DNA of 64,000 nucleotides from Aurelia coerulea (GCA_039566865.1 CM076949.1:11881501-11945500); one strand, 5' to 3'. Positions 25,102-35,597 are shown, counted from the stretch's first letter. Made by a program: numbers and translations. The notes: generated by a model from the letters alone, not told the origin.

Positions 25102-25308
25102 CGCGTGACCACAAGTCCCAGAATGCATTGCGCGCTGCGTCGTGTGTGACGTAATTACGCATAAGGTCTATTATGACATTGTTATTTGCCATTTGCTATT
25201 TTGTAATATGTAATTGCTGCGAAGCGCGCATGCGCAAGCAGTCTTCTAGAGGGGTTTGATTGAGTGATTGAGGGCGGACAGTGGACCGTGGATTATCTTT
25301 AAAACAAG

Positions 25309-26272
25309 CTGTTAACGCTGTTAAGTAAGTGCTGCTCGTAGCATTGTTTGTAATAAAATTGTCCAGGCCATTTTTACGGTCCACAAAAATGACCACTAAT
25401 AATACAAACTGTTACCAGTTGAACCTCTGAAGGACTGTTGTGGCTAACTGTTGTGCATCATGTACTCTCAAGACTGGTTTCCATTCAAGGCAAAGTACAA
25501 AACCCCTTATTTCGTACAGAATGGAACGGGAGAACACTTTGTATGGTACCCTATTGTTTCAAGTTCCGGGGGAGGGGGAGGGTAACTTAAATTTACATGG
25601 TACGGGGTTGCGTGATTCAAAGCGTATAACTACCACCAATATATCCGGAAAAAATTCTGAAAAGCATACCCATAAATCCGGAAAATCTCTGAAAAGGATA
25701 CTCCTGAAAATCTCAAAGAAGTATACCCATAAATCCGGAATAGCCGAAAATGTTGACCCAAAAATGAACTTTTAGCAAAAATCATACCCATAAATCCAGA
25801 TAATGTAAAAAATCGTTGAAAACCATACCCATGAATCTGGACGAATGCTGATCAATGCAGATAGAAGCAGATAATTGACAGTCAGGGCTAGTTACAAAGA
25901 AATTATCAAAGCTGGTGCTATTAAAACATTGAACTATTTTTACTTCAAAATGCCAGTGTTGATCTTTGGAAAAATCAGAAAACCATACCATGAGTACCAC
26001 CTGGGGAACAGAAAGCCTTGCAGTCCAAGAAAATACAAAACGAACTGACATTAATTAACTGTTCTTAAAATTGCACTTCATTTGAGTCTAATATCATTTT
26101 GAGTTTCTATGAATATTATTGTCGCATAATACAGTTTTGAAATTTGCAAACAGTTCTGTTAGTTCTTCAAAAATTGTTCCTGCCTCAGAAAAAACTGCAA
26201 TTTAACTTGATTTTAGCACCGAAAACTCCACGCTATGAGCAGCACTTACTTAACTGCGTTAACAGCTAGTTT
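25309..26272. repeat. Inverted repeat enclosing a motif-array element
   Basis: GCTGTTAACGCTGTTAAGTA (25309 on) is the near-complement of 26235-26272. The interior at about 25575-26010 is an element with a G-rich left end (CCGGGGGAGGGGGAGGGTAA) and a right end CACCTGGGG. It carries at least five copies of a motif close to CATACCCATAAATCCGGAAA. No target duplication was established for either layer. Confidence 0.55.
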
Positions 26273-26365
26273 GTAATATTTAAGCAGCACTTGGAGCAAG
26301 TTGCAGAGGCCACGGTAGATTGTGAATATGATGTTTTCTTTGGTTATTTCTCGTAAAGCAGTGAA

Positions 26366-26503
26366 ATGGAATATCAGCCACTAAGGCAAGAGCACTTGTC
26401 ACAAGATTCAGAAAGAAAAGAAAGCTTTATCACAGTCGAAAGCAAGACATTTCGACACAGAAGAAGACCCAGAAGAATTTCAGTCCAATGTTGTTATTGC
26501 TTA
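26366..26503 (+). CDS. Candidate first coding exon, unrecognised protein
   Basis: An ATG at 26366 opens a frame of about 46 codons rich in Glu, Ser and Arg (MEYQPLRQEHLSQDSERKES..., then HRRRPRRISVQCCYCL). It reaches a possible donor TTAG/GTAGGC at about 26503. Composition and a plausible donor suggest a real N-terminal exon, with basic residues next to a Cys pair, but I recognise no family and found no following exon. It could be chance. Confidence 0.25.
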
Positions 26504-27935
26504 GGTAGGCCCACTGGAAACTTTCAGCCATCCAAGTTTCTTCTTTACCCCAGAAATGGAGCTGAGATCTGTCATTAATTGCCTTTCCAAAAAGCTGCAA
26601 AATTCATCTTTTTATAAACTTGAGAATCCAGGAGCAAAGAGGTACCAAAATAAGAGGTACCAAACTAACTTGGGCCTTTGCAAGGAAAAGGATTTAAAGA
26701 GAGGCAGCAGAGAGGTTATTAGATTGTATGTTATGCCCATGTAACATGGCAGAAGTATAATGATTATGAAGTGGAAGGATTAATATCATATAATATTTCT
26801 CTAGCATTAATATTACATTGAATTCATAATATCAACAAAACATTTCATGAAACGTCAACTTATACGGCAGAATAGAAAGCAAGGCAGAAAGGCAAGAGTT
26901 GTTTCTGCTATACCAGAAGCAGTCTGCTGTCTCAATACTGGTGCTGGCTTGAAAGCATTAATTTTTAAGGAATAGAAAATGTTGGCCAGTATTTACTCAG
27001 AGCATTACAGAAAGAGCACGTCGCTAACCAGATGTCAGCCTCTGCTAAATTTCGCATAAGTACAGGGCCTGGCATCTGAACAAAAAGAGATTGAAAAAGG
27101 CAAATAAGGAAACATTGAAAGAAGACTATGATCCTGGAGCATTTGATAGAATGGGGAGAGAAGTGTACCACCCTGAAGAGATGAAGATACTTGGGGGTAA
27201 AGGCAAAAGTGGGAGCCAGGAGGGCCTCTTGTGCAAGAAGCGTGATTTTTAATTTGACGCAATATCAACTGATTTCCCAATCATGGAAGTACCATAGAAC
27301 TGATAAAACCAATTTTAAGGGAGCATAAACTGTAACAGTTGAGATACCTGGTCACTGAATGTTGTTTGAAACTTGTCAAATGATTGTGTATAGTTATTAG
27401 TGATATGAAGCAATGAATTAAGACAAAAAAGTACTACGCAAACTTTAAATGCATTTTTCTCAAAACTGCATTTTACTGACCTAGCAAAATTGGGCAGATC
27501 ATATCTCTTTAACAGGATAAGATATTCATCTGAAATTTTCACTCCAGTTGACTAACATGTATGCAAGTGTAATGAGTAGACAGATTTCCAAAATTTGCAA
27601 AATGGTAGCCGTTACCATGGAAACAGTGTTTTTCCCAATTAACTTCTGTCTAGGTCATGATTTTACAATTTTGTCTATTCAGTACACATAGAACCTTGTT
27701 CCACACATTCTGTGAAAATTTGAGCTCAATAAAGTATGTGGTTCTTAAGTTATCATCTTCCCAAGAAAAATGGTCCGCGACGCTTAAATGCAACATTGAT
27801 TTGAATCTCTATGTTAAATGTTATGGTCGCAGGGTTGCTATGTATTTCCATGCTCCTTGTGGCATCGTCTTGTAACCTTTGTCTGTTGATTGTAAATTTT
27901 ATGGGAATATAAAAAAAGTATGTTTCGAACCTGTT
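26504..27935. other. No recognised features
   Basis: AT-rich sequence with several short frames on both strands, none with recognisable protein content. No clear repeat ends. Confidence 0.4.
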
Positions 27936-28108
27936 TCGAAGGGACATGGAATCTGGTACTTAAAGGAGATAGGCATTTAAGGTAATGCATGTGATAGCAG
28001 GGAGGGAATCACAAACTTATACTTACTTCCCTACAATGGCTGTGGCTTGACTTAAAATTTAGACAACACACAGTGGGATCTAAAAGTCTGAGTCCATCTC
28101 CAATACCA
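27936..28108 (+). repeat. Repeat unit, uninterrupted copy (empty site for the LINE at 30247)
   Basis: The first 100 bp (GAAGGGACATGGAATCTGGT to TTCCCTACAAT) recur at about 30146-30246. The last 70 bp (GGCTGTGGCTTGACTTAAAA to CCATCTCCAATACC) recur at 35598-35668. The second copy is split exactly between these halves by a 5.35-kb LINE. This copy reads straight through CTACAATGGCTGTGG and so shows the pre-insertion sequence. Confidence 0.9.
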
Positions 28109-28503
28109 GAAGATAGCATAATCATTCCTTGAATCATTCTGAAAAATTTCTACTGTTACATGCTGTAGGTTTTTTTGTAGAAATATTTTTAATCAAGGTG
28201 TTTTCTGGTAGGGATTTGTTTGTTGCTTGGTGTTTCTTTTGCGGAATGAAGATTGCGCTGAGGGATAACAGGTAACTTGGGAACTATAGTTGGAAATATA
28301 ATGAACATCAGGCTTTCTGTTGGAACTGACATATTTTTCCATCTCTGTTTGTTTCTTAAATATGAACTGGGCGCTGATAAATGTTGTACGTAACATAATT
28401 TGGTTGACTGATTTGGTTGGACTGAACGAGCTTTGAACATTTCGGATTTCGGACAAAAAGCCCATCACTCTATTTTCGCTGCGGAGCACTTTGGTCAGCA
28501 GTA

Positions 28504-29390
28504 CCGGGTGCGCCAAAATAAACTATGCACTTTTTGGCAGTCCACGATAAATCGTACACTGGACCGATTTTGAAGATTTATGACTTAATACTTAGCAAAA
28601 AGACTGAATTAGATTCTAGGATTTTTTTGCAAATTTTCCGTTTTCAGTTTTTAGAGCTACAAGCGAGTTTCTTAACATTTTCGTTTTCGAAAACACTGAC
28701 AACGATCAAAAAACGTTGATCAAATTTTCTAAAGACTCAACGTGAATGGACAAAGAGAAAACGTTTTCAACGTGATTTGGTGATTTGAAAATTAATTATT
28801 GTAAACTTCTGCACGAGAGTTATTTCAACGATTGGCCTGTTGCGAAATTCTGTAGTAGTTACAATAAAATGCCGCCCCAAAAGCCGTCACAAAATAAAAA
28901 ATGTAACAAGACTCCATGCTTGCTGGCCCCATGACACTTTCTAGCTTGTATTTTTAACCCCCTTGACACAGGAACACAACCTGCACCAAAGCATAAATTC
29001 AAGGCCATCACAAAAGAAAAGACAGTTCTTTGTATCCTTGAGAATATTATTACATTTCTCCCAAGATAATACGAACTCTCGTACAGCAGCTTACAATTAA
29101 TTGATTTCTAAATCTCAAATCACCGCGAAAAAGCTTTCTCTTTGTCCATTCATGTCGATTCTTTAGAAAATTTGATCAACGTTTTCTGATCGTTTTCAGT
29201 GTTTTCGAAAACGAAAATTTTAAGAAACTCGCTTGTAGCTCTAAAAACTGAAAACAGAAAAAATTGCAAAAAATCCTAGAATCTAATTCAGGCTTTCTGC
29301 TAAAGATTAAGTCATAAATCTTCAAAATCGGTCCAGTGTACGATTTATCGTGGCCTGCTAAAAGTGCATAGTTTATTTTGGCGCACCCGG
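28504..29390. mobile_element. Palindromic MITE (CCGGGTGCGCC family), copy 2, TA target
   Basis: It begins CCGGGTGCGCCAAAATAAAC and ends with the complement. It is flanked by TA on both sides (28502-28503 and 29391-29392), as in Tc1/mariner-type elements. The inverted arms are about 320 bp with a non-palindromic spacer at about 28830-29060. It matches copy 1 at 17458-17979 over most of the arm. No coding capacity. Confidence 0.85.
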
Positions 29391-29395
29391 TATAC

Positions 29396-29915
29396 ATGGA
29401 CTTGCTCCAAGTCTCGCTCTTGATCAATAGACAAACGGGAGGGGTAGGAGGGGAAACAGAAAAAGGGAAGGAGAGCGAGACTTGTGAACTACGCATTCTA
29501 AAAACTAGGCTTGGTATTCGCATAGGCGTAGGAGACAGGGGGACAGGGAGGGCTGCAGCCCCCCCCAACGTCAGAAAAATTTGCAAAAATCAGCCATAAT
29601 CGGGCAGAAATCCGCCTCAAGTCGGGCAAAATTTTCTCAAACAATGGACTTTTTATCGGGCAGCCCCCCAAACTTTATCTCCCCCTACGCCGATGGGTAT
29701 TCGTATACCCAAATTCTATTGGCTCTCCCCACCAACATGAAAGAATGGTGCAGGTCAACATCTTGACCAGTACGCAGATCAGACAATAGAGCCACGTGGT
29801 TCACAAGTCTCGTTTTCCCTCCTTTTTCGCTTGATTTTTACCTTTTCCTTCCCTTGCCTTCCCTTTCTCTTCCCATTTGTTTATTGATCAAATCCGAGAC
29901 TTGGAGCAAGTCCAT
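29396..29915. mobile_element. Inverted-repeat element, hAT-like, hosting a second MITE
   Basis: The ends are ATGGACTTGCTCCAAGTCTC and its complement. The flanks CGGTATAC (29388-29395) and GGGTATAC (29916-29923) differ at one base and look like an 8-bp target duplication. It contains the 175-bp hAT MITE at 29521-29695. A fragment of the same terminal sequence lies at about 59015-59043. Confidence 0.7.
29521..29695 (-). mobile_element. 175-bp hAT MITE, copy 2
   Basis: It begins CATAGGCGTAGGAGAC and ends CCCCCTACGCCGATG, with the perfect 8-bp duplication GGTATTCG (29513-29520 and 29696-29703). It has the same length as copy 1 at 14759-14933, in the opposite orientation, and shares the GGGAGGGCTGCAGCCC stem and an AAACTTTATCT block. 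Confidence 0.92.
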
Positions 29916-30349
29916 GGGTATACAAAATACCCTCATCTTGCTACCACAAGTCATTTGCATTACGTTGTTTGCAGCTGATTGCCGGAAAATGATCAACCAA
30001 TTCATTTTGTTTTACTAATCGAAGGAATCATTCAAGGGGTAGTATAATGAATGTTTTCAACGTCAAAGGGATTGCAATTACAACCAATTAGAAATCTGGC
30101 CATCCAACTGTTTCAAATATAATTGCACAGATGCCCAATGCAAATCGAAGGGACATGGAATCTGGTACTTAAAGGAGATAGGCATTTAAGGTAATGCATG
30201 TGATAGCAGGGAGGGAATCACAAACTTATACTTACTCCCCTACAATAATAATATATATACCTCTTCTCCATTTCGGAGCATTACTACTTTAAAACTACTT
30301 TGCACAAGTGCAGTGAGAGTAGTAACACGGGTTTTTGACTGGACTTGCT

Positions 30350-30670
30350 TTAGTTCAGAAAGCAAAATTGTTCCACACATTTGTTTATGTTACTTAGTAA
30401 TTTTGGATTATTTCCCTGTATGCTACATATTCTTGGTAAATCGTTGTTTTGGAAATAGGAGCATTCCCACAGGTGCTCTAAATATTCCTCATGTTCTTCA
30501 CACCTTCTGCATAAAGCGCTTTCATGTTTTCCTCTGTAATTTGTCTTTAATTCAGTCATGTTTAATTTCAGTTTTAGTAGTTTTGCACCTTCGTTGTGTT
30601 TAATATACCGTTTTAGACCAAATGAAGATTTTTTGATAAATCTCATTTTTGTTTTATTATTTTGACTCAT
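30350..30670 (-). pseudogene. LINE ORF2 C-terminal zinc-knuckle region
   Basis: About 106 codons with LKTNYRGKHESALCRRCEEHEEYLEHLWEC, whose C-x2-C, His and Cys spacing resembles the C-terminal zinc-knuckle of many animal LINEs. It is separated from the thumb segment by stop codons. Confidence 0.7.
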
Positions 30671-30705
30671 ATCATTTTAAATGGATGTAATTATATTTTG
30701 GTTTA

Positions 30706-31385
30706 TTAATTTTTTTCCACCCTCTGGTTGAAAAAGTTGCAAATTTGTTCTTCTGTTAGATCAATGTTAAGGTTTTTTAAATCTTCCATAATTTGATTAT
30801 ACCAGCAATCTACAAAGTTTAGTCGTTTTTGTTCTTCGTACACTTGTTTCACAAGTCTTGTTTCTTTCATATTTAGTATTTTATGCAGATATGTAAGCCT
30901 TTTTTCCTTTATTCTATATTCCATTGGTTTGAGGCCACATTCATATAATATGCCTTGGTATGGTGTTGAAATTGGGAGACCGTTGACTATAGTTAAAGCG
31001 TCCTTTTTTATGTTTTCAAGTTGTTTAAGTTGATTTTTAGAAATTTTTGACCACGTTTCACACGCGTACAGTATTTTTGGTATTAATAAGCATTCTATGA
31101 GTCGTATGCTTATCTCCAAACTTTTCTCCTTAAATGGCATTTGATTTACTAAGAATTTTATTTCATTAGTTACTGCTTTTGCAGAGTTTCGTCTGTTGCT
31201 AATGGTATTGTCTAACGAATTTTTATTATTTTTTAAGTCCCCTAAATACTTATACGTTTCAACCTCTTTGATTATTTCATTATTTAATTTCAAGTTTATT
31301 TCAGTACTGTTATGTTTTGTTCTATCAAAATGCATGTGCAAAATTTCACTTTTGTCCAAATTAAGTTTAACAAGTTTTTGTTTTG
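30706..31385 (-). pseudogene. LINE ORF2 RT thumb and connector
   Basis: It starts around LDKSEILHMHF and includes VETYKYLGDLKNN (the thumb YLG motif) and LLIPKILYACETWSK, typical of the post-RT region. The frame closes at NQRVEKN-stop (30706). Confidence 0.8.
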
Positions 31386-32081
31386 AAATTCTTCTGCAAT
31401 ATTAAGCATTTCTTGCATTTTTTCAATTGAAATTGATGCTAGTAATATATCATCCTGATACAATAACGGAGGAATTATCATGTTTCCAAAACGTATTCCT
31501 AATTTTTTTTTTATTATTGGCTGCATGCCTTTGTCAATGTGATTGGCACAGATTGGGGCTGCCAATATTGTTCCTTGTTTCAGGTTCTCATCAATTTCAA
31601 CCTCCTTTGTCATCCCACATGGGGTCTCAATTTGTATAAAACCTTTCTTGTTAAGTTCATAAATGCTCCTCAAGCATTTACCATTTATTCCACTTTTAAA
31701 TAAGTCCAGTAAGCATGACTTTAGAAAAAGTTTGTCAAATGCCTTCTCTAAATCAAGAAATGTAAACGTAATATTACACTTAATGTATTTATAATAATCG
31801 TTAATTGCCTCCCAAACAAATAAGTGATCAAGTGTTGATCTACCTTTACGTCCTCCTGCAGCAGCTTCTGAAAAACTTTTTTCAATATCTTGTGATATTC
31901 TATTTAAAATCAATTTTTCAAATATTTTGCTTATGCTCAAAGTTAGGAAAATGCCTCTCCAGTTTTTTAATTGTCTTCTGTTTCCTTTCTTTTTGTACAA
32001 TGTTTTTATAATTAATTTCTTCCATTTGGTTGGTGTCTGCCCTTTTTTGAAGACAAGGTTTATTATTTTTAATATTGAGTT
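31296..32081 (-). pseudogene. LINE ORF2 reverse transcriptase core
   Basis: Reading on from the upstream stop: GQTPTKWKK, then YKKKGNRRQLKNWRGIFL, AAAGGRKGRSTLDHL, TFLDLEKAFDKL (first catalytic Asp), NLKQGTILAAPICANHID and LLYQDDILLAS, which carries the YxDD-type box. All RT core blocks are present and in order. It ends at a frameshift near 31385; the correct frame continues in the next segment. Confidence 0.85.
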
Positions 32082-32652
32082 TTAAAATTCCTTCCCTGAA
32101 TCTATAAATAATTCATTGCTTAATTTATCATGGCCAGGACATTTTTTCTTCTTCAAATTTTTAAGTACTTTGTCTAGTTCGAACATCTTAAAAGGGGCAT
32201 CTGTGGGATAATAGTGCTTATTCTGTCTTTTGATTAACTTAGTGAACAGATTTTTGACATTTTTTATGTGTTGTATATACTTTTCTCCAGGATTTCCATT
32301 TGTCATTAGTTTTTTAAAATAGTTTTCATGTTCCTTAATAATATCATAAACATTTGTTATTTCATTTCCATTATCATCTATTATTGAAGTAGGGACTTCA
32401 GTTTTATGACTTCCTAGTATGCTTTTTCTTAGTTTAAAGAACTCTGTACTATTTACCTTGAGTCGTTTTATTTTATTTAAATTAGCATCAAGCTTTTCAC
32501 TGTTTTCCTTGTTATTTAGTTTTATTAGTTTTCTGTTTAGTAATTTGATCTTTATTTTCATTATATCAGTTTTAGCTTCATTGCATTCATTTACATGTTT
32601 AGTTAATTGTTTTTTCAAGCATCTTTTTCTCATCTGCAACTGTTTATGTTCC
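32082..32652 (-). pseudogene. LINE ORF2 linker between endonuclease and RT
   Basis: A Lys-rich segment of about 185 codons, with KIKRLKVNSTEFFKLRKSIL and FKMFELDKVLKNLKKKKCPG; the latter is the N-terminal RT region 0/1. It is shifted one frame relative to the endonuclease and ends at a TAA (GKEF-stop). Beyond that stop the same frame continues directly into the RT. Confidence 0.75.
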
Positions 32653-33744
32653 TTACTCTTTGGTGAATATCCCTTTTGGCATTTTTTTTACTTTCCTTTT
32701 AAAACATTTAGCCATTAAGTTGTTCACTTTCTCATCCCAGGTTTTATATATTTTATCAATATCCTTACCCCTAGATTCTAAAACTAGATCTTCTGTACAT
32801 TTCTTGAATTCTTGCAATGAATCATCTGTAAAGCTCCATTGAAAGGACTTCTTATCTTTTAAGTTAGTAGTTGATGAATTCCCTAATTTTAAGTTTAGTT
32901 CAAGGATAATGGCATTATGATCTGATTCCTTAATAGAATTTCTTGATATTCTTTCCATTACAAAGTTTCTATCTTCATCTATTATCATATTTTGTATTTT
33001 ATTGAAACATATTTGGTTAGTTATTGTATAATCTAAGACTGATTTCTTTTCAATATTGTCACTATCTGTTGTTGTTATTCGGGTCCATAAACCTTTACAT
33101 TTTTTGCTGCTATTGAGTAGAAAAAGTTTTCGTTTTTCTATCATTTTGTTAAGAATTTTACCACCGTTACTTCTTTTCGTATGATTCCCTTTAATTTTGT
33201 TTCCAACTTTTACATTGAAGTCCCCAATTACCAAGAACGATTTGTTTTCATCTTTTGCTTTGATCGCATAATAATCAATGTTGTCCATGAAACTTTGAAT
33301 ATTTTCTTTTTTAACTCTTGATTCTTGTTTACCATATACAACACCCAGAATTAGATCCTTGGCTCCTATTTTAATATCTAGCCAGACTTGTTCTATTTCC
33401 TCATCTCCTATTTCAAATACAGTAATTCTATTTTTGAAAGATTCTTTATAGGTTATCCATATGCCACCTCCTGTTTTGTTATTTCTTCTTAATTCTATTG
33501 GGTCACAAAATCCAGCCAGCTTACAGTTAGCATATTTATTAAGTTTTGATTCTGTTATACATATAATTGATGGGTGGAGGTTATCAACAATATCATTTAA
33601 ACTTTCCATTTTAGACTTTAATCCATTAGCATTGGTATAATAAATCTTTAGGTTGTATTTTTCATACCTTTTTTCTCTATTTGACCTCCTTCTCTTACTT
33701 TGTTTGCCCAAATGATTCGCTTTCACACAAGGTCTGGAGCCCAT
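32653..33744 (-). CDS. LINE ORF2 endonuclease domain (APE type)
   Basis: A 363-codon frame starting MGSRPCVKANH. The endonuclease landmarks are in order: YYTNANGLKSK (about residue 35), IICITESKL (about 58-66, with the catalytic Glu), GGGIWITYK, LILGVVYGK, FLVIGDFNVK (about 168-177) and the closing ESDHNAIILELNL (about 273-285). This domain nicks target DNA for priming. The frame ends in FTKE-stop at a frameshift; the downstream ORF2 segment is in another frame. Confidence 0.85.
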   Translation of the reverse strand: MGSRPCVKANHLGKQSKRRRSNREKRYEKYNLKIYYTNANGLKSKMESLNDIVDNLHPSIICITESKLNKYANCKLAGFCDPIELRRNNKTGGGIWITYKESFKNRITVFEIGDEEIEQVWLDIKIGAKDLILGVVYGKQESRVKKENIQSFMDNIDYYAIKAKDENKSFLVIGDFNVKVGNKIKGNHTKRSNGGKILNKMIEKRKLFLLNSSKKCKGLWTRITTTDSDNIEKKSVLDYTITNQICFNKIQNMIIDEDRNFVMERISRNSIKESDHNAIILELNLKLGNSSTTNLKDKKSFQWSFTDDSLQEFKKCTEDLVLESRGKDIDKIYKTWDEKVNNLMAKCFKRKVKKMPKGIFTKE

Positions 33745-34004
33745 GAAACACGTGGGGGGTACTGCACTTGTGCTTGCCCTGGTTGAGTGATCTCTTTTTT
33801 GAAAGCACTCAATGCATCAGCTATTTGTTGCTTAACTATCAGTTCAATATTGTTTATGTCCTGAACTTTCTGTTCTTCTCTCTTCTGTCTTTCTTCAAAT
33901 CTTGCCATGTTCATGTATGTGTTTCCTTGATTCCAGTTTTCTTGTGGTGTTTCATCTCTTCTTGTCTGTGTTGTGTTTGCGTACTGGTATCTGTCATTCC
34001 ATCT
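33723..34004 (-). pseudogene. ORF1 C-terminal extension beyond a premature stop
   Basis: It continues in the ORF1 frame after the TAA at 34005-34007, with RWNDRYQYANTT and then NNIELIVKQQIADALSAFKK, ending at 33723. The ORF2 ATG at 33744 lies inside it in another frame, so the intact ancestor had about 22 bp of ORF1/ORF2 overlap. Confidence 0.65.
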
Positions 34005-35348
34005 TTATTGTGGTGCCTCTCTCCTTCCTTCTTTTGGTTGGTTTAAAGGTGGGTGTAGATACTTGCAATAGAAGTTTGCACATCTTCCATTCATGAATTG
34101 AAAACAATATCCCCTTTTCCTCCATTCATCTCTTTGATCTTTGGGTGATATATTGTGTGAATATCTACACTGGTCTCCCCACTTGCAACTTACTCTCATG
34201 ATCTTTTCATATCTGCATTCTATACGCTGCTCTGATTTGGTGACATACCTAGCTTCTGTTGAACCATGAAGAGCATTTCCCAAGCTGATTTGGTGTTTTA
34301 TCAACCTTTCCATTTCTTCATCCTTTTCCCTTTCCTTTGCACCTTCCTCTGAGCTGTTTCCTTCTTGATTCCTTCCCTTGTGTTCACTTTGTTTCTTTGG
34401 ATTCTTTCTTTTTGCCTCTTCTTCTTGGACACTACTTATGCTTTCCTTTTCACTTTCTTCTATTTTATCGATAATATCTTCCAAATAATCTTTATCTTTC
34501 TTTGTTTCTCTGTAGGCCTTTCTAAAAATTTCTCTTTCTTCTTTTAATTCAATGATCTTTATTTCCAACATCTCTGTTTTCTTTTCCAGCTCTTTTACTC
34601 TTTTCTTTAGTGCATTTCTTTCTTTGATCAAGTCTTTTTGTTTTTCTCCTTCTTCTTGATCATATTCTTCTTCATCACTTTCCCCATTGTTGGTCTGGTT
34701 TTCATTTCTTGGTTGCTTTTCACTTTCTTTGCCTTGCATTTTATTTCCTTTTGCTTCATCATTCATCTGTGAAGATTCCGCATTGGCTACCTCTCCGACA
34801 TCTATTATTGTTAATTTCTCCTTACTCCTTGGATTCTCAGTAAGTTTGTTTGCGAATGATTCGGTTTTAGACTTTTTTAGGATCTTGCTGTCGCTTTTCC
34901 CTTTCATCCCCATCATCGCTTTCAAAACAGGCACTTCAAAATCAATCCAGTCATGTGCTGCATGACCAGCTAACACAATTGAATTCTTTTTGCCAGTCAA
35001 ATGGAAAGTAATGGACATAATCTTCAAATACTTATTGTCTTCTTTATGCCAATATATTTCCATTCTCAGTAACTTCATTTGATCTATGTCAAATTTGCCA
35101 TCTTTCTCTTTCGGGGGTTCCCCTTTGTCATCCTCCCAAATCACGAGGATAGACTCTTCTAAATTTGGCTCTACCGCCAAATGATCATAGTACCTGATGT
35201 TACATACTTCTACCCAAGCCTGCAAATCCTCTTTCGACTCCAGGGATACACACCCTCCACTCTGGTATGTCTTGAAATCTCCAGGCCCGATATTTTCTTT
35301 ACTCGACGCTCCTTTCGTCAATCTCTGCTTCTTTTGCACTGGGCGCAC
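34005..35348 (-). CDS. LINE ORF1 protein: coiled coil plus CCCH zinc fingers
   Basis: A 447-codon frame. The N-terminal ~150 residues form an apparently globular part (DLQAWVEVCNIRYYDHLAVE, HAAHDWIDFEVPVLKAMMG). A highly charged region follows, with a long predicted coiled coil (about residues 235-310, Glu/Lys-rich). The C-terminus has two Cys/His clusters, CKWGDQCRYSH and CFQFMNGRCANFYCKYLH, which fit CCCH RNA-binding fingers. Expected role: binding the element RNA to form the RNP. The TAA ending it is followed in the same frame by about 90 more codons to 33723, ending in WAPDLV, so the stop is probably a mutation within a longer ORF1 of roughly 540 codons. Confidence 0.75.
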   Translation of the reverse strand: MRPVQKKQRLTKGASSKENIGPGDFKTYQSGGCVSLESKEDLQAWVEVCNIRYYDHLAVEPNLEESILVIWEDDKGEPPKEKDGKFDIDQMKLLRMEIYWHKEDNKYLKIMSITFHLTGKKNSIVLAGHAAHDWIDFEVPVLKAMMGMKGKSDSKILKKSKTESFANKLTENPRSKEKLTIIDVGEVANAESSQMNDEAKGNKMQGKESEKQPRNENQTNNGESDEEEYDQEEGEKQKDLIKERNALKKRVKELEKKTEMLEIKIIELKEEREIFRKAYRETKKDKDYLEDIIDKIEESEKESISSVQEEEAKRKNPKKQSEHKGRNQEGNSSEEGAKEREKDEEMERLIKHQISLGNALHGSTEARYVTKSEQRIECRYEKIMRVSCKWGDQCRYSHNISPKDQRDEWRKRGYCFQFMNGRCANFYCKYLHPPLNQPKEGRREAPQ

Positions 35349-35597
35349 TCTCGTTCTTTTAGGCCCTTTCTAGGTTTTTACGGCTTCAGCTAAACCTCGG
35401 CAGATTTTCCGTGATAATTCGAGAATTAACTCCGTGAAACGTCCAACAACGAAAGCAAAGTTCACTAATGATATCTACAAAGATCGTTTTTACTCAAAGT
35501 TCGTTTCCAAGCAAGCAAAATTTGCAAATTCCTGTACTCAATTCTCACGCTGTCTTCCGCTTCAAATTTCTGTCTCTGCAAGTAACTTTTAGTAAAA

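Larger units (their letters stand above)
19041..25172. mobile_element. Large palindromic DNA element with two younger elements inside
   Basis: The ends are inverted copies of AATAGACCTTATGC.TAATTA, followed by a run containing CAATGCATTCTGGGACTTGT. The left arm (19041 to about 20640) is mirrored by 20690-21263 + 23684-24124 + 25111-25172 once two insertions are removed. The right arm lacks about 0.5 kb that matches about 19530-20010. The spacer is only about 50 bp (20640-20690). No TSD was convincing. No transposase is visible. The two 72-73-codon ORFs with identical C-termini (20444-20665 minus, 20656-20874 plus) are simply the mirrored arms. Confidence 0.85.
30247..35597 (-). mobile_element. 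Near full-length LINE with two ORFs, 5.35 kb, inactive
   Basis: The boundaries come from the split repeat at 30146-30246 and 35598-35668. The element is on the minus strand: a 5' UTR of about 250 bp (35349-35597), ORF1, an overlapping ORF2, and a tail of ATT-like repeats (GGTATATATATTATT) rather than poly-A. No obvious target duplication flanks it when compared with the empty site at about 28036. Multiple stops and frameshifts make it inactive. The clade is not resolved by eye. Confidence 0.9.

Noticed and set aside
32419..35393. Plus-strand Phe/Leu/Ser-rich frames
   Set aside because: Antisense of the Lys/Glu-rich LINE ORFs.
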